A stretch of DNA of 9,231 bases from an uncultured Clostridia bacterium (GTDB taxonomy: Bacteria; Bacillota; Clostridia; Christensenellales; Borkfalkiaceae): positions 1-9,231 of the forward strand of contig CAMWQS010000059.1 of assembly GCA_947176485.1 (NCBI GenBank). The letters run 5' to 3'. The notes under the pieces were generated by a model. That model saw only the letters and a list, made by a program, of their open reading frames with translations. It ran no database searches and was not told the DNA's origin. The position numbers and the translations under genes were made by a program. Shown here piece after piece: positions 1 through 6,987 of the stretch. Each line of letters starts with the position of its first letter. The first letter of the stretch is position 1.

Positions 1-1812
1 ACATTCGCCTCCGTTTTCTTCGATTATTTTCTGTGCCTCCGAACGCTTAAAATCTTGCAAAGTTCCGGTCAGTACTACGAATTGCCCCCCGAATATGCTT
101 GAAATAACGCTCTTTTGAGTCGTTTGCGGGTTCACGCCCGCCGCAAGCAAATTGTTTACTTCGGCAAGGTTCTTTTCGTCATTAAACCAGTTGACGATAG
201 CCTCCGCAGTTATCTCGCCTACGTTTTCAAGCTCCAAAAGCTCGTCCTTTGTTGCGCTTTTAAGGTTATCGATATTTTTAAAGGCTTTAACCAAATCTTT
301 TGCGGCAACCTTACCGACCCCGTCGATACCCAAAGCGAAGATAAATCTTTCCAAGGAAACGGTTTTGCTTTTTTCGATTGCACCCAATAAATTATTGATT
401 TTCTTATCTTTAAAGCCCTCTAAGGCGGCAAAATCTTCGTAAGTATAATTGTAAACTTGCGAGCACTCGCGCAAATTCAGTTTATCGTACATAAGCTCCG
501 CAGTCTTTTCGGAAAGCCCTTCTATATCCATTGCGTCCTTTGAGGCAAAATGTTCAACCTTGCCCACGACACGCGGCGGGCAATATTTATTAGGGCAGAA
601 AAGGTTCGCCCCCACTTCTTCAACCGAGCTGCCGCAGAACGGGCAAGTTTTCGGCTTTTCAACGTTTAAACTGCCTTCAACGTGCTCCACCGCGCCCAAA
701 ATTTCGGGGATGACCTCGTTAGAGCGGCGTATTAAAACCTTACTGCCAACCTTTACGTCTTTACGCGTAAGGTCGCCGAAGTTATTCAAAGTGGCTTTTC
801 TTACGGTCGCGCCGGCAAGCTCAACCGGTTCAACAATTGCAAGTGGAGTAAGCTTTCCCGTTCTTCCGACTTGCCAAACTACTTCTTTTACGGTAGTTAT
901 ACTTTCCTCTGCCTCGAACTTATAAGCCATAGCCCAGCGCGGGAATTTGTCCGTATACCCCAATATATCCCTTACTTTCGTGGTGTTCAGCTTAATAACC
1001 GCCCCGTCAGTAAGCACGTCTAAGTTCTTTCTTTCAACCTCTATTTCTTCTATAGCGGCTTTAACCTCATCCTCGTTCTTGCACAGCCGCAAAAACTCGA
1101 ACACCTTAAAGCCTTGCTCCTTCAAAAAGTTGAAGTGCGCCATCTGCGAAGGCAATTCACCCTCGCTCATATAGTTCACGTTATAGAATAAAATTTCGGG
1201 CTTTCTTTCGGCGGTAATTTTGGGGTCAAGGTTTCTTATCGCCCCCGCCACCGCGTTTCTTGCGTTTTTAAGCTGCTCTTTCGCCGTTTTGTTGTATTCT
1301 TCCAAAACGCTTAAACGGATAACCGCCTCACCCTGCACTTCCAAAGTACCATTATAAGGTATCGCAAGGGGGAACGATTTTATAGTTAAACACTGCGCGG
1401 TAACGTCCTCGCCTTCAACGCCGTTGCCGCGGGTGGTTGCCCGCACGAACTTTCCGCCGTCGTAGGTAAGACACATCGTCAGCCCATCGAACTTGTACTC
1501 GACCGTGTACTCGGGGTTATCTTCAACCTTTTTAATACGCGTAAAGAAAGCGTCAAGCTCGTCGTAGGTTACGGACTTATCAAGGCTGTAAAGCCGCGAA
1601 ATATGCTTGTGCTTTTCAAAGCCCTTTATAGGCTCGCCGCCGACGCGCTTCGTCGGGCTGTCAAACTCCACCTTACCAGTGCTTTCTTCCAAAGCGCGAA
1701 GCTCGTCGTAAAGTTTGTCATACTCCCTGTCCGAAACGGACGGATTATCCAAAACGTAGTACTCGTACGCCCATTTATTAAGTCGGTCGATAAGCTCTCT
1801 CATTCTGCTCAT
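1..1812 (-). CDS. ligA: NAD-dependent DNA ligase LigA (3' end outside window)
   Basis: The product seals nicks in duplex DNA during replication and repair, using NAD+ to adenylate an active-site lysine. In the 604 residues present, the adenylation motif KFDG lies at residues 107-110, with K107 as the likely AMP-accepting lysine. Four zinc-finger cysteines are at 390, 393, 406 and 411, a helix-hairpin-helix region spans about 430-540, and the BRCT domain begins near residue 575 (FVVLTGTL). Family members are usually about 660-700 residues, so roughly 60-90 residues lie beyond position 1; nothing suggests a broken gene. The ATG at 1812 is preceded by GGTGA at suitable spacing. A second ATG three codons later is possible but less well placed. 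It lies 84 bases downstream of pcrA on the same strand, the common Bacillota pcrA-ligA order, so co-transcription is likely. The oddity is a copy of a dispersed repeat inside the coding sequence (about residues 566-578). Confidence 0.97.
   Translation of the reverse strand, partial: MSRMRELIDRLNKWAYEYYVLDNPSVSDREYDKLYDELRALEESTGKVEFDSPTKRVGGEPIKGFEKHKHISRLYSLDKSVTYDELDAFFTRIKKVEDNPEYTVEYKFDGLTMCLTYDGGKFVRATTRGNGVEGEDVTAQCLTIKSFPLAIPYNGTLEVQGEAVIRLSVLEEYNKTAKEQLKNARNAVAGAIRNLDPKITAERKPEILFYNVNYMSEGELPSQMAHFNFLKEQGFKVFEFLRLCKNEDEVKAAIEEIEVERKNLDVLTDGAVIKLNTTKVRDILGYTDKFPRWAMAYKFEAEESITTVKEVVWQVGRTGKLTPLAIVEPVELAGATVRKATLNNFGDLTRKDVKVGSKVLIRRSNEVIPEILGAVEHVEGSLNVEKPKTCPFCGSSVEEVGANLFCPNKYCPPRVVGKVEHFASKDAMDIEGLSEKTAELMYDKLNLRECSQVYNYTYEDFAALEGFKDKKINNLLGAIEKSKTVSLERFIFALGIDGVGKVAAKDLVKAFKNIDNLKSATKDELLELENVGEITAEAIVNWFNDEKNLAEVNNLLAAGVNPQTTQKSVISSIFGGQFVVLTGTLQDFKRSEAQKIIEENGGEC
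81..116 (-). repeat. Dispersed repeat copy R1, inside ligA
   Basis: Read on the minus strand, this shares an 18-base exact run, GCGTTATTTCAAGCATAT, with copy R2 at 1853-1882, followed after a short mismatch by GGGGGCAATT in both. A match this long within 9 kb is very unlikely by chance. The copy is in frame and encodes about residues 566-578 of LigA, around SVISSIFGGQF, at the junction between the helix-hairpin-helix region and the BRCT domain. The limits of the repeat are approximate. Confidence 0.75.
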
Positions 1813-1840
1813 TTCTTCACCAAAACGCGCTGAATTTGCG

Positions 1841-1894
1841 CCGTAAAATATTAATTGCCCCCAATATATGCTTGAAATAACGCGGTTTTTGTCG
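1841..1894 (-). repeat. Dispersed repeat copy R2, between pcrA and ligA
   Basis: This copy fills most of the 84-base pcrA-ligA gap. Its left half, starting about 2 bases after the pcrA stop, matches R1 and R3 (AAAAACCGCGTTATTT). Its right half, GCATATAT then a G-run then CAATT, matches R4 at about 28 of 32 positions by eye. It is therefore the copy that links the two subtypes of the family. It ends about 28 bases before the ligA ATG, leaving room for the ligA ribosome binding site. No good terminator hairpin is visible in it, so read-through from pcrA into ligA is expected. Confidence 0.75.
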
Positions 1895-1896
1895 AT

Positions 1897-4164
1897 TTAT
1901 AAAATCGTAAGCGGGGCTAAGCTTGCGGACAATTCTTTGATGCCTTGCCCGTCAAAAGCAACGTTAATTATATTGCCGTCGTTCTTTAACGCAACGACCA
2001 TCCCAACGCCGAATTTGGGGTGCCGCACGCGCATTCCTACCGAGTATTTGCCCTTGCCGTTTGCCGCATTCTCAGTCTTTTTTGCACCGCTGAAAAAGCC
2101 TTTAAAGCTGCCGATTTGAGGCGTGCTTTCTTCGTATTCGTCATACGCGGAATACAGTGCTTTACCGCTTGACTGCGCGGTGCCGCCACCGTAGGACGAG
2201 CCGCCGTACTTCCGCATGCTGCTTGAATAGCCAAAGTTCGGTCTTTCGTACGCCGCTGCACCCAACACGGGTGCAAGCTCGGCTATAAAGCGCGAGGGGC
2301 GCGTTAAGTCCCTATGCCCGTAAAGATAGCGAGATTTTGAACGGGTTAAGTACAGCTTTTCCTTTGCGCGGGTTATCGCAACGTACATTAGCCTGCGTTC
2401 CTCTTCCTCGCTTCTGCCGTCTTCCGAAAGCCTTGACGAGGGCATAATTCCGTCTTCAAGCCCGCAAATGAATACCGTGGGGAATTCAAGTCCCTTTACG
2501 GCGTGAATAGTTGCCAAGCTTACGTAGTCGCCGTCGTCCATTTCGTCCAAATCGGAAGAAAGCGTTACTTGGTTTAAATATTCGTCCAGCGTTGCCGTGG
2601 GGTTTAGACGCGAAAAATCGTCTACCGAGGCGATAAATTCGTCTATGTTGGCGAGCTTGCTGTCGCCGTCGTCAGTGCCGTCGTCGTAGGCGGAGCGGAT
2701 ATTCGTTTTGTTGAGTACGTCGCGCACGAGCTGAGCAACGGGCGTATCCACCGCCGAAATGATAAGCCCTTTTATAAGGTCGGCAAAGTCCTTTATTTTG
2801 TCTTTGGTGCCGCGGGGCAACGGAAGTTCTTCACAGTCGACTGCCGCATCGTACAGCGTAAGACCGGTGCTTTGCGCGTATTCGTACATAATCTGAACGG
2901 TTCTGCCGCCTATCCCGCGCTTGGGCACGTTGATAATTCTTTCAACCGCCTCACTGTCGTAGGGGTTGGAAATGATACGAAGGTACGCAAGAATATCTTT
3001 GATTTCCTTTCTTTCGAAGAATCGGAAACCGCCGAATACCTTATAAGGTATTCCGTATTTTGTAAATTCCTGTTCGTACGAGCGCGTCAAGGCGTTTATA
3101 CGCATTAAAACGGCAAAGTCGGAATACTTTTTGCCGCGTGCGACTGCGTCCGTGATGGCGCGTGCCGTGTAAAGGGCCTCGCCCGCTTCTTCTTCAGCTT
3201 GGTAGTACACGGGGCTGTCACCTTCGCCCGCCTCGGTCCACAGCTCTTTGCCGCGTCGTTCGATATTATTCTTTATGATGCAGTTGGCGAGCTTTAAAAT
3301 AGATTTGGTTGAGCGGTAGTTGCGCTCTAATTTGTAGATTTTTGCGTTAGGGAAATCCTTGTCGAACTTCAAAATATTGTCTATTTCCGCCCCGCGCCAG
3401 CCGTAAATTGACTGGTCGTCGTCTCCGACGACGAAAAGATTGCCGTGTTTAGACGAAAGCAGCTTTATAATTTGGTACTGCACAGAGTTGGTATCTTGGA
3501 ACTCGTCAACCAAAACGTATTTGAACTTGTCCGCAAGATAGTCGCGTGTTTCTTCGTCGCGCTTTAAAAGGCGCAAAGTTTCCAACAATAAATCGTCAAA
3601 ATCAAGCGCGTTGTTTTCTTTTAAGTGCTTATCGTACTTCTCGTAAATTACGACGATGTCGTCCATACCGCGCTCGCGGGCGTACCTGTTACCATATTGA
3701 ACGGGGTCAAGCCCAAGCATTTTAGCGTTGCCAATGTGGAATTTTGCGTTTTTCAAAAGCTTGTCGTCGTCGAAATCGAGCTCTTGAAAGGATTTTTTAA
3801 TGACGTTTGCACGCTCGGTTTCGCTGTAGATGGAAAAGTTAGGTTTAATACCCGCCTTTTCGGCGAACTGCCTTAAAATTTTAACGCACATAGAGTGGAT
3901 AGTACATATCCACTTGCTTTCACCGGCGTCGTCGCCAAGCATGCGCTGCAAGCGCTCCTTCATCTCGCCCGCGGCTTTGTTAGTGAAAGTGATGGCAAGT
4001 ATTTCCGATAGGCTTGCCTTTTCCTCTCTTAATATGTAAGCTATGCGCGAAGTTAAAACGCGGGTTTTGCCACTGCCCGCGCCCGCAAGAACGAGGACTG
4101 CACCCTCAGTATCGCATACGGGTTTTAACTGTTCTTCGTTAAGGTTTTTTAAGAGTTCATCCAT
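1897..4164 (-). CDS. pcrA: ATP-dependent DNA helicase PcrA (UvrD/Rep superfamily 1A)
   Basis: This is a 3'-5' DNA translocase of the UvrD/Rep/PcrA family that acts in repair, replication restart and clearing of transcription-replication conflicts. With the ATG at 4164 it has 755 residues, normal for the family. In order: Q-motif LNEEQ (8-12), Walker A GAGSGKT (28-34), motif Ia TFTNKAAGEM (59-68), Walker B VDEFQDTN (219-226), motif III GDDDQSIYGWRGA (247-259), motif IV LERNYRST (279-286), motif V TIHAVKGLEF (552-561) and motif VI EEERRLMYVAITRA (587-600). A Gly/Ser-rich linker leads to a C-terminal Tudor-like domain (about 706-755, VGMRVRHPKFGVG), which in PcrA/UvrD proteins contacts RNA polymerase. 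The frame extends to a TTG at 4200 that abuts the previous stop codon. I reject it because a promoter -10 box lies between the two starts and neither has a Shine-Dalgarno sequence. ligA follows downstream. Confidence 0.97.
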   Translation of the reverse strand: MDELLKNLNEEQLKPVCDTEGAVLVLAGAGSGKTRVLTSRIAYILREEKASLSEILAITFTNKAAGEMKERLQRMLGDDAGESKWICTIHSMCVKILRQFAEKAGIKPNFSIYSETERANVIKKSFQELDFDDDKLLKNAKFHIGNAKMLGLDPVQYGNRYARERGMDDIVVIYEKYDKHLKENNALDFDDLLLETLRLLKRDEETRDYLADKFKYVLVDEFQDTNSVQYQIIKLLSSKHGNLFVVGDDDQSIYGWRGAEIDNILKFDKDFPNAKIYKLERNYRSTKSILKLANCIIKNNIERRGKELWTEAGEGDSPVYYQAEEEAGEALYTARAITDAVARGKKYSDFAVLMRINALTRSYEQEFTKYGIPYKVFGGFRFFERKEIKDILAYLRIISNPYDSEAVERIINVPKRGIGGRTVQIMYEYAQSTGLTLYDAAVDCEELPLPRGTKDKIKDFADLIKGLIISAVDTPVAQLVRDVLNKTNIRSAYDDGTDDGDSKLANIDEFIASVDDFSRLNPTATLDEYLNQVTLSSDLDEMDDGDYVSLATIHAVKGLEFPTVFICGLEDGIMPSSRLSEDGRSEEEERRLMYVAITRAKEKLYLTRSKSRYLYGHRDLTRPSRFIAELAPVLGAAAYERPNFGYSSSMRKYGGSSYGGGTAQSSGKALYSAYDEYEESTPQIGSFKGFFSGAKKTENAANGKGKYSVGMRVRHPKFGVGMVVALKNDGNIINVAFDGQGIKELSASLAPLTIL

Positions 4165-4171
4165 ATAGTTT

Positions 4172-4200
4172 ATTATATCATAAGTTATCGCAAAATTCAA
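4172..4200 (-). promoter_or_regulatory. SigA-type promoter of pcrA, predicted leaderless
   Basis: Reading the minus strand, TTGAAT (4200-4195) and TATAAT (4177-4172) are separated by exactly 17 bases, close to the SigA consensus. Only 7 bases lie between the -10 box and the pcrA ATG at 4164, so transcription would start at or within about two bases of the start codon. No Shine-Dalgarno sequence is visible. The -35 box abuts the stop codon of the upstream small gene. It would let pcrA-ligA be expressed independently of rpsU. Confidence 0.7.
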
Positions 4201-4581
4201 TTAAATAATGCCGGCTTCCTTCTCTTTTCTGTAACGCTGCAGCGCGCTAAGATATTTTGAAGAAAGCTCCAAATTATACCTTTGCTTTTCCTCGTAAGAT
4301 AAGGTGGAGTAATACTCTTTATCGGTCAGTCTGCCCAGGGCATCCGAAACTTCCCCTTCGGACTCTAAAAGCTGTTTTACCCTTTGGTAAAACTCGTCCT
4401 TCTTTTCGCCCTTAATTTCGCTTTTTACTCGGCTCTTAATGGAAGATTTGACCTTGATTTCGCTAAGTCCTTTGTTTTTCGCGTCAATAGTGTTTTTCTC
4501 AATGTTTTCCTTACAGTCTGCCCAGTAATTACTTTTAAGTCTGTTTTTAGCGGCTTTCGCCATACGCTTTAAGTCGTCCAT
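4201..4581 (-). CDS. Uncharacterised small charged protein downstream of rpsU
   Basis: I do not recognise this 126-residue protein. It is rich in Lys, Glu and Arg, has a single Cys (residue 23), no signal peptide and no membrane segment. It looks largely helical, with a basic N-terminal half and a C-terminal part containing LTDKEYYSTLSYEEKQRYNLE followed by a Lys/Arg/Glu-rich tail. This suggests a soluble, possibly nucleic-acid-associated protein, but that is only inference. The frame stays open to an ATG at 4659, but that upstream part would be encoded by the rpsU terminator hairpin, so I prefer the ATG at 4581. AGGAGG lies upstream with a rather long 13-base gap; an ATT at 4587 would sit 7 bases from it. 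It is not YqeY, which often neighbours rpsU in Bacillota. With no promoter visible, it may be expressed by read-through of the rpsU terminator. Confidence 0.75.
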   Translation of the reverse strand: MDDLKRMAKAAKNRLKSNYWADCKENIEKNTIDAKNKGLSEIKVKSSIKSRVKSEIKGEKKDEFYQRVKQLLESEGEVSDALGRLTDKEYYSTLSYEEKQRYNLELSSKYLSALQRYRKEKEAGII

Positions 4582-4594
4582 AAAAATGCAAAAT

Positions 4595-4600
4595 CCTCCT
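4595..4600 (-). promoter_or_regulatory. Shine-Dalgarno sequence of the small charged protein gene
   Basis: A full AGGAGG on the minus strand, preceded by AA, lies 13 bases before the ATG at 4581. It supports translation starting after the rpsU terminator rather than at the upstream ATG at 4659. The spacing is longer than the usual 5-9 bases. Confidence 0.65.
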
Positions 4601-4620
4601 TTACTCGACATTTTCCGTAA

Positions 4621-4657
4621 TGAAAAAAGTCCGTCGGACTTGCGTCCAACAGACTTC
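4621..4657 (-). terminator. Intrinsic terminator of rpsU
   Basis: On the minus strand, AAGTCTGTTGGAC pairs with GTCCGACGGACTT across a GCAA loop, giving a 13-bp stem with two T-G wobbles. A run of six T follows directly. It begins five bases after the rpsU stop codon. This is a strong Rho-independent terminator; any expression of the next gene from the rpsU promoter would need read-through. Confidence 0.92.
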
Positions 4658-4661
4658 AAAA

Positions 4662-4838
4662 TTAATTTTTGTTTCTCTTTCTTGCAGCTTCTGCTTTCTT
4701 TCTGCGCTTAACGGAAGGTGATTCGTAGAATTCCTTCTTGCGAAGGTCGCCGATTATACCGTCACGCGAGCACTTTCTTTTAAAACGACGAAGCGCGCTT
4801 TCAACTGATTCGTTCTCGCCTACCTTGATAGTTGACAT
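4662..4838 (-). CDS. rpsU: 30S ribosomal protein S21
   Basis: This encodes a 58-residue basic protein of the bacterial S21 family, a small-subunit component near the platform that helps in translation initiation. The N-terminus STIKVGENESVESALRRFKR, the middle section CSRDGIIGDLRKKEFYESPS and the very basic tail VKRRKKAEAARKRNKN are all typical of S21. The length is normal. The ATG at 4838 is preceded by AGGTGA at good spacing. The gene has its own promoter about 60 bases upstream and its own strong terminator, so it looks monocistronic, with possible read-through into the small gene that follows. Confidence 0.97.
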   Translation of the reverse strand: MSTIKVGENESVESALRRFKRKCSRDGIIGDLRKKEFYESPSVKRRKKAEAARKRNKN

Positions 4839-4895
4839 CTCTTTTCACCTGCCCTTGCCTAAGCTTTATTTGCCGAAAATTCAAACAGCTTTATT

Positions 4896-4924
4896 AGTAT
4901 AACAAACTAACAAATTTAAGTCAA
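4896..4924 (-). promoter_or_regulatory. SigA-type promoter of rpsU
   Basis: On the minus strand, TTGACT (4924-4919) and TATACT (4901-4896) are separated by 17 bases. Transcription would start near 4889, giving a leader of about 50 bases before the rpsU ATG at 4838. The match to consensus is strong, as expected for a highly expressed ribosomal protein gene. Confidence 0.85.
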
Positions 4925-4990
4925 TCGTTTTAAAGGAATTTATTGCCATTATTTTTTAGCAGTTTTTAAGTGCGATTTTTGAGGGATAAA

Positions 4991-5036
4991 TATGCGTAGA
5001 CCCACATATATGCCGCAAATAACGCGTTTTTTCGAC
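4991..5036 (-). repeat. Dispersed repeat copy R3, after the ABC permease stop
   Basis: On the minus strand this begins a few bases after the permease stop codon. It contains AAAAAACGCGTTATTTGCGG and then CATATATGTGGGTC. The first half matches R2 (shared CGCGTTATTT and A-run) and the second half matches the core of R4 (GCGGCATATATG). The CAATT block is replaced by CTACG, so this copy looks more diverged. The 150 or so bases between it and the rpsU leader hold only the rpsU promoter, and I see no convincing terminator for the ABC operon. Confidence 0.65.
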
Positions 5037-5039
5037 AAA

Positions 5040-6986
5040 TTACTCAATGGCTTTTAAGCTTTCGTTCATATCGATTTTTACGATTTTGGGCTTTAACATT
5101 AAAGTTACTATAAACGCGAAGAAAAGCACGATTGCGGGAGCGATTAGCCACCAGAACCAACTTACGCCGCCTATTGAGCCGACGGCTATTATATTGAATA
5201 ACAGCATCATTATAAGCGTTGACAGAGGGTATCCGAAAACTATTCCCACGGCGGTATCGATATAAACTTCACGGTAGATATAGCCCGCCACTTCCTTTTC
5301 CTGATAGCCGAGGACCTTTAAGGTTGCAAGCTCGCGGTTTCTTTCGCTGACGTTGATATTGGTTAAAGTGTAGATAACTGCGGCAGTTAAAAGCCCCGCA
5401 AAGATTATTACGACGACGGCAATAGCCATGACGGACGGGGAATTTATTCCGCCGAACAGACAAACGTCTAAAAGAGCGAGCCCCGCCATTACGAGTGCGG
5501 TTGACACGGCAACCGCCACCACCGTCATTATAAACCGCCCTAAATACCTTAAAACGTTGCGCATTGTAGATTTGTATTTAAACGAGAGGGCGTTCCAGAT
5601 AAACGGAATTCTTTCTAAAAATACCTTTTTGCCCACCTTGGGAGGTTTGGGACGGAGAAGATTTGCAGGCGTTTCACTAGTGAGCTTTAACCCCGCTATT
5701 AGCGTAGCTAATAGAGTTATTGCGACGATTACGAAAAATACTATTAAATAGAAGGGCAAGGCAACGGCAGAAGATACCGGCGGCATTGCAAAGCTGTAAT
5801 TGAACACGTAATAGATAAGGTGCGCAAGACCTAAACCAACGAAGTAGGAAGCCGCGCCTCCGACGCCCGCAGCAATCATTGCAAACAATACGTATTTGAA
5901 TACTATTTTAAAGGACGAATATCCAAGCGTCCTAAGACACGCTATTTGCGCCCGTTCTTCCTCCATTAACCTCGTCATAGTGGACTGCGCGACGAGTGCG
6001 GTTACGAATACGAACGCAACCATTAAAACGAGCCCTATCCCCATAACCTTGTCGGCGTAAGAATTGAGCGACACGAAGCTGTAATTTTTGTAAAGAGAAA
6101 GAATTTCCACTTCGTCTTCGGTTGTATTGAGAGTAGAATAAATTATTTGCTGTTGCGCGTTAACGTAATCTTCGTAGCCTTTGTCAAATGCGTTAAAGAC
6201 GCTTCTGTCGGGAAGTGCAACGTAAAGTGCGTTGAAAGGCAAAAGTTTGTTGCCGTAAAGCTCGGGAATGACCGACGTGGACAAATACAAAACGTTGTCC
6301 AAAGTATCAAGAGCGTTTACCGCATCGATAGTGTCGGGAACTTCCACATCTTTATCGTTATAGTCGCTTGGCTCTCCGTCGTTGGCAAAAGTCAACGGAC
6401 TTAATACCGTACCCGTAACCGTAACTTCCTTTTTAGAAAGCTCTAAAGTCTCAAGAAATTCAAACTTGCTTACGTCGGCATTAGGGTCGTTATATAGCGC
6501 AAGCTGCTTCAAAATATTGCCGAAACTCAAGGATATGTGGGCACCAATTGAAATTCCGCGTATTTTGTTATCGGATTTTTCGCACAGAATTTCAAGCTCG
6601 TTTGAGGGGGCTTCACCCTCTATCAAATCGGGTTTATTGACCGTCCAGTCTTCACCGAAGTAGTCTTCAAGAAAGCATAGGCGTACGGTTTGCTCCTCAC
6701 CCTCAATTTCGATTTTTGCATCAACCTGTGCACCCACGCTTACGTTAGCTTCGCCGTAAAGCTCCTTCAGTTCTTCAACGCCGTCAGCATTAAATTCGCC
6801 GCGAACGGTCAAGTCGCTGACGTTTTGGGCTTTGTAGTAGTCGGTCATGGAGTACTTGATTTTGTCCGTAGAAGTACCTATACCCGAAATGAAACCCACC
6901 GCCACTATGACGATAAAAATTATTGAGATGAAACGCGTTATATGTTTTTTGAACATCCGCGTTAGGGTCTTTAAGTAGGTTTTCAT
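5040..6986 (-). CDS. ABC transporter permease with two FtsX domains
   Basis: This 648-residue membrane subunit of a MacB/LolCDE-type ABC system belongs to a class that usually works by mechanotransmission (extruding lipids, lipoproteins or peptides, or sensing) rather than by a classic translocation channel. One N-terminal helix (about 17-37) is followed by a large extracytoplasmic domain (about 40-310) and an FtsX domain with helices near 313-335, 363-390 and 407-432. A second FtsX unit has helices near 484-508, 518-542, 573-599 and 608-631. The cytoplasmic motif before each FtsX core is repeated: EEERAQIACLRTLGY (343-357) and SERNRELATLKVLGY (547-561), showing an internal duplication. The long coiled coil found in some larger relatives is absent. 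It starts one base after the ATPase stop, so translation is probably coupled. The substrate cannot be inferred: no two-component system, lipoprotein or peptide gene is adjacent. Confidence 0.92.
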   Translation of the reverse strand: MKTYLKTLTRMFKKHITRFISIIFIVIVAVGFISGIGTSTDKIKYSMTDYYKAQNVSDLTVRGEFNADGVEELKELYGEANVSVGAQVDAKIEIEGEEQTVRLCFLEDYFGEDWTVNKPDLIEGEAPSNELEILCEKSDNKIRGISIGAHISLSFGNILKQLALYNDPNADVSKFEFLETLELSKKEVTVTGTVLSPLTFANDGEPSDYNDKDVEVPDTIDAVNALDTLDNVLYLSTSVIPELYGNKLLPFNALYVALPDRSVFNAFDKGYEDYVNAQQQIIYSTLNTTEDEVEILSLYKNYSFVSLNSYADKVMGIGLVLMVAFVFVTALVAQSTMTRLMEEERAQIACLRTLGYSSFKIVFKYVLFAMIAAGVGGAASYFVGLGLAHLIYYVFNYSFAMPPVSSAVALPFYLIVFFVIVAITLLATLIAGLKLTSETPANLLRPKPPKVGKKVFLERIPFIWNALSFKYKSTMRNVLRYLGRFIMTVVAVAVSTALVMAGLALLDVCLFGGINSPSVMAIAVVVIIFAGLLTAAVIYTLTNINVSERNRELATLKVLGYQEKEVAGYIYREVYIDTAVGIVFGYPLSTLIMMLLFNIIAVGSIGGVSWFWWLIAPAIVLFFAFIVTLMLKPKIVKIDMNESLKAIE

Positions 6987-6987
6987 T

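Noticed and set aside
560..925. Open frame on the plus strand, 121 codons, within ligA
   Set aside because: It is the antisense shadow of the well-supported LigA coding sequence, with no ribosome binding site or recognisable domain.
1813..1845. Terminator or attenuator hairpin before ligA (GCGC, 7-base loop, GCGC, TTTT)
   Set aside because: Only a 4-bp perfect stem with a short T-run that overlaps the ligA ribosome binding site; too weak to call.
4165..4200. TTG at 4200 as start of PcrA
   Set aside because: It coincides with the -35 box, has no ribosome binding site, and the family normally starts close to the Q-motif as with the ATG at 4164.
4582..4659. N-terminal extension of the small charged protein to the ATG at 4659
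   Set aside because: The extension would be encoded by the rpsU terminator hairpin and T-run, and a clear AGGAGG lies after it.
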